From: Lactuca virosa
Taxonomy: Eukaryota; Streptophyta; Magnoliopsida; Asterales; Asteraceae
Reading direction: 5' to 3'
DNA: 64,000 nucleotides
NCBI GenBank assembly: GCA_928212115.1
Contig: CAKMRJ010005523.1
Span: 241,760,910-241,824,909, forward strand
Shown piece by piece: positions 61,639 through 64,000 of the stretch. Both the position numbers and the translations under genes were made by a program. The number at the start of each line of letters is the position of its first letter. Position 1 is the stretch's first letter. The notes below the pieces were generated by a model. The model saw nothing but the letters and a program-made list of their open reading frames with translations. It did no database searches and was not told the origin of the DNA.

Positions 61639-62434
61639 TGTTGGATTAGGTGTCTAAGCCTATAAATATAATTGGTATATACTTGAATTGATAGTAGCAT
61701 AGTCCTTTTGGGTTGCCCTCAAGACTAGAAGCTGGGAAGGATGATTTTGGAGAAAGGAGGTTGATTTATTATTTCATTAATAATTTGAAATAAATAATTT
61801 GTTAATATATTATGAGAATAATATATTAATTAGAAATAGTAATAAATAATGAGAAACTAATTAGAATTAATTTTGGGATTAAAATAATTAATTAAAAGTG
61901 CATGGACTGAATTGCAATTGTTTAATAGTAGAGCAAGAGGCAAATGGACGGTTTTTTCTAGGGCCTTAGGGTTTCTAGAATAGTCTCTAATGGATAATCA
62001 GGAAAGTGGATAATTACTCGGTTTAAGATTATATTGGATTAGGGTTTATCTAGGGTTTCCTGTCTGCACTATATAAACAACCTAAAGCCTAGAATTTTTG
62101 ACCACTTGTTATTTAGAAGACCTAGCCGAAATTTGCAACCTCTCTCCTCCTCATTAATCATTCTTCATTGCTAGTGTTGGGTGTGAACCACTAGAGGCGT
62201 GACAATTGTGACGCTTGTTCTCAAAGTCTCAACAACACTAAGAATTTGGATTGTTATTGCTATATAACAATCAAAGGTATGTTTTATAACCCTTAATTGT
62301 GTATTTTCGATTATATACTAGTGTTTTAGGGTTTTTACATTCTTGTTATACTGTATGTTCAATTAGAGAAAACGTAGATAAAATTTAGGGTTGCATGCAC
62401 ACATAGGATTGTTTCTTATGCTTAAAACCCATCA
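61639..62434 (+). repeat. 3' LTR of the decayed copia element
   Basis: 796 bp with ends TGTTGGATTAGGTGTCTAAG and AAAACCCATCA. Same family as the solo LTRs at 1280 and 3429. A TATATAA box lies at about 62070. The right flank GTATT has no partner because the left end of the element is lost. Confidence 0.88.
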
Positions 62435-62959
62435 GTATTTTCGTTTGGAAGTCTGTTTTCCTTAGTCTCCGATAGTTTATGTTGGAAACTGGAGTGCGAG
62501 TGCTCATTTCCTTTCTTAGCGAAGCAATTATAACCCAAGGTTTGTGTTGGCTTGTGGGTTTGTTTGGATTGACAGTTGAGCCCTCTTCTCAATCTGTGAA
62601 TCCGGAGCTCTTATTTGTTTAAGTTCTCTTGGGCTCATCCCTAGGGCTCGCATTGGGAGCTTGGTATATGTCCTCTTTTTGAGTTACATGCCTGTTTTTT
62701 TAGGCCAAAGCATTTTAATTAGCTTTTGGTTGTGAACTTTGGCTAGCTCATTTTGTTAGGGTGTCGTTTTTAGCCAGAGTTTTTTTTATCACCCTTTTCG
62801 GACTTTGTTCTAAGTCTTGGGCCATAGGGGGTTGCACTCCGACCCTAGTCATCTAAGTCGATTCGAGATCGCCACCTCGAGGCGTTTAAGACTTAGGCAT
62901 TTTTTATTTCAAGGGAAAGGTTATGAGCCTTTGAAGCCTTTATTCATGTCATGTTTTGT
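62435..62959. other. non-coding, possibly 3' region of the gypsy-type element
   Basis: GT-rich sequence of the kind that follows gypsy-type gag elements. This assignment is a guess from composition and position. No gene is seen. Confidence 0.3.
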
Positions 62960-64000
62960 TGTAACATCCCAAAATTTCAACAAATTTAAACCTTTCAAAA
63001 CAACCCATTTACTAATAAAAATGTTTACAAAATCATTGTTTCCAAAACATTATTTAAAATCAGAATCTCCTAAGATCCACTCAGTCGTAAAAACAAATAT
63101 GTGTACGGTCACTCCTTCGCCTTGCCACGGTCCTCCGAGGTACATGAAACCATAAACCAAAACTGTAAGCACGAAGCTTAGTGAGTTCCCCCAAAATACC
63201 ACCACACAAACAAATCACATGCACAAACACTCATGCCTGGCCCAATCAGCCTACCAGGCATGTCTACGATGGGCCCAGTCATCCTTAGGATGGGATACCC
63301 TCGTATCATAAGCATGTTTGGTCCAATCAACCAGCAGGTTGGAATACCAAAACATGTCGGGTCCAATCAACCATCGGGTTGGAATACCCTCGGCCTGTTG
63401 ACTGATGCACAAAGCAGTCCAGTCTCACCATATACCATAACAAGCATGTCAGGTCCAATCAACCATCAGGTTGGAATACCCCCATGCCCAGTCAACCTCC
63501 GCGTCCAGTCATCCATTGACATGGAATACCCCAGGTTGGAATGCCAATATATACAACGAGTCCAATCATCCTCGGGATGGAATACCCTCGACCCAATCAT
63601 TAGCTCACGTACATAGTAGTAAAGCCTCAACCACCACAATATATGCCCATATAACATATAAACATCTAAACAGTCTACAGACAGTCAGGCAGATCTACAG
63701 ATCACTAAGCATAACAACATCCTATATACCAGGATACATATCTAACAAATCACTACAACACAATAACATACTATCACATAATAGGATATCAAATCCAAAG
63801 GTTCGGCCTTGATGCCTTCGACCCGAAAGTATAGTGAGGAAACTTACCTCAATCCATTGATAATCAAATGCCTGCTCTGGTTGTTGAACTGGATAACCTC
63901 GCGCCAACTATCAAATTACAATCTTAATCAATAATTATCCCGATAATCCAAAATCTGAGGCCCACTCCAGAAAACAACTTTCTAAAGGGTAAAAGATAGT
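62960..64000 (+). mobile_element. gypsy-type LTR, cut by the window end
   Basis: Starts TGTAACATCCCAAAATTTC and has GAGTTCCCCCAAAATACCAC at 63182, as in the LTR at 31119. It continues beyond the window. It contains the hairpin array at 63232-63582. Confidence 0.75.
63232..63582. repeat. array of small bulged hairpins
   Basis: Units of form YCC-ARTC-ANCC-loop-GGNTGGR recur near 63274, 63322, 63362, 63453 and 63561, with a partial one near 63514, separated by ATACC-type spacers. Paired positions vary together: AACC/GGTT versus ATCC/GGAT, and TCC/GGA versus CCC/GGG. The ARTC bulge is constant. Confidence 0.88.

Noticed and set aside
63233..63812. Open frames at 63233-63616 and 63471-63812
   Set aside because: Translations of the hairpin array in the gypsy LTR, repetitive and without homology.

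Overview
The window is nuclear DNA of a flowering plant. It is intron-bearing, AT-rich and packed with LTR retrotransposons, LINEs and small DNA transposons. The LTR families (copia and gypsy LTRs, one Athila-like gag, a gypsy-type gag of the kind annotated PF04195) look like those of composites (Asteraceae, for example lettuce). That placement is inference from remembered sequence style. There are no bacterial features, CRISPR arrays or organelle genes.

Layout. 1-8 kb: AT-rich DNA with two solo LTRs in opposite orientation (1280-2069, 3429-4232), the C-terminal part of a LINE with a restriction-like endonuclease motif (about 4904-5548), a foldback element in a TA microsatellite (5592-5933) and one hAT-like terminus (6710). 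8-10.8 kb: an 842/828-bp near-perfect palindrome. Its right arm is the promoter, 5' leader and most of exon 1 of a clean six-exon host gene (9606-10758, conserved plant protein resembling At5g43822). 11.4-23.6 kb: copy A of a segmental duplication, split by 8.5 kb of nested DNA transposons, including a 1.2-kb hAT element with an 8-bp target duplication and a 2.1-kb terminal-inverted-repeat element carrying four broken exons of ATG8. Copy A also holds a small secreted six-cysteine peptide gene. 23.6-35 kb: exon fragments of a VPS60-like ESCRT-III gene and of a calcium-dependent protein kinase, all on the minus strand. They are interrupted by a very young, coding-complete copia element (25750-30672) and by a gypsy solo LTR (31119-34621) that holds two inverted copia LTRs. 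35-39.4 kb: copy B of the duplication, with a second six-cysteine peptide gene and a LINE insertion that copy A lacks. 40-55.3 kb: Athila-like gag-protease remnants, with a complete gag-only copia element (45576-51131) nested among them, a LINE fragment and a reverse-oriented Athila-like LTR. 55.3-64 kb: gypsy-type gag fused to a decayed copia polyprotein with its 3' LTR, then a gypsy LTR running off the window.

Likely functional host genes are few: the six-exon gene and the two cysteine-rich peptide genes. The rest is transposon biology. The points of most interest are gene-fragment capture (ATG8; CPK plus VPS60), duplication of a promoter into a giant palindrome, and LTRs that carry arrays of small hairpins whose stems change in a compensatory way.
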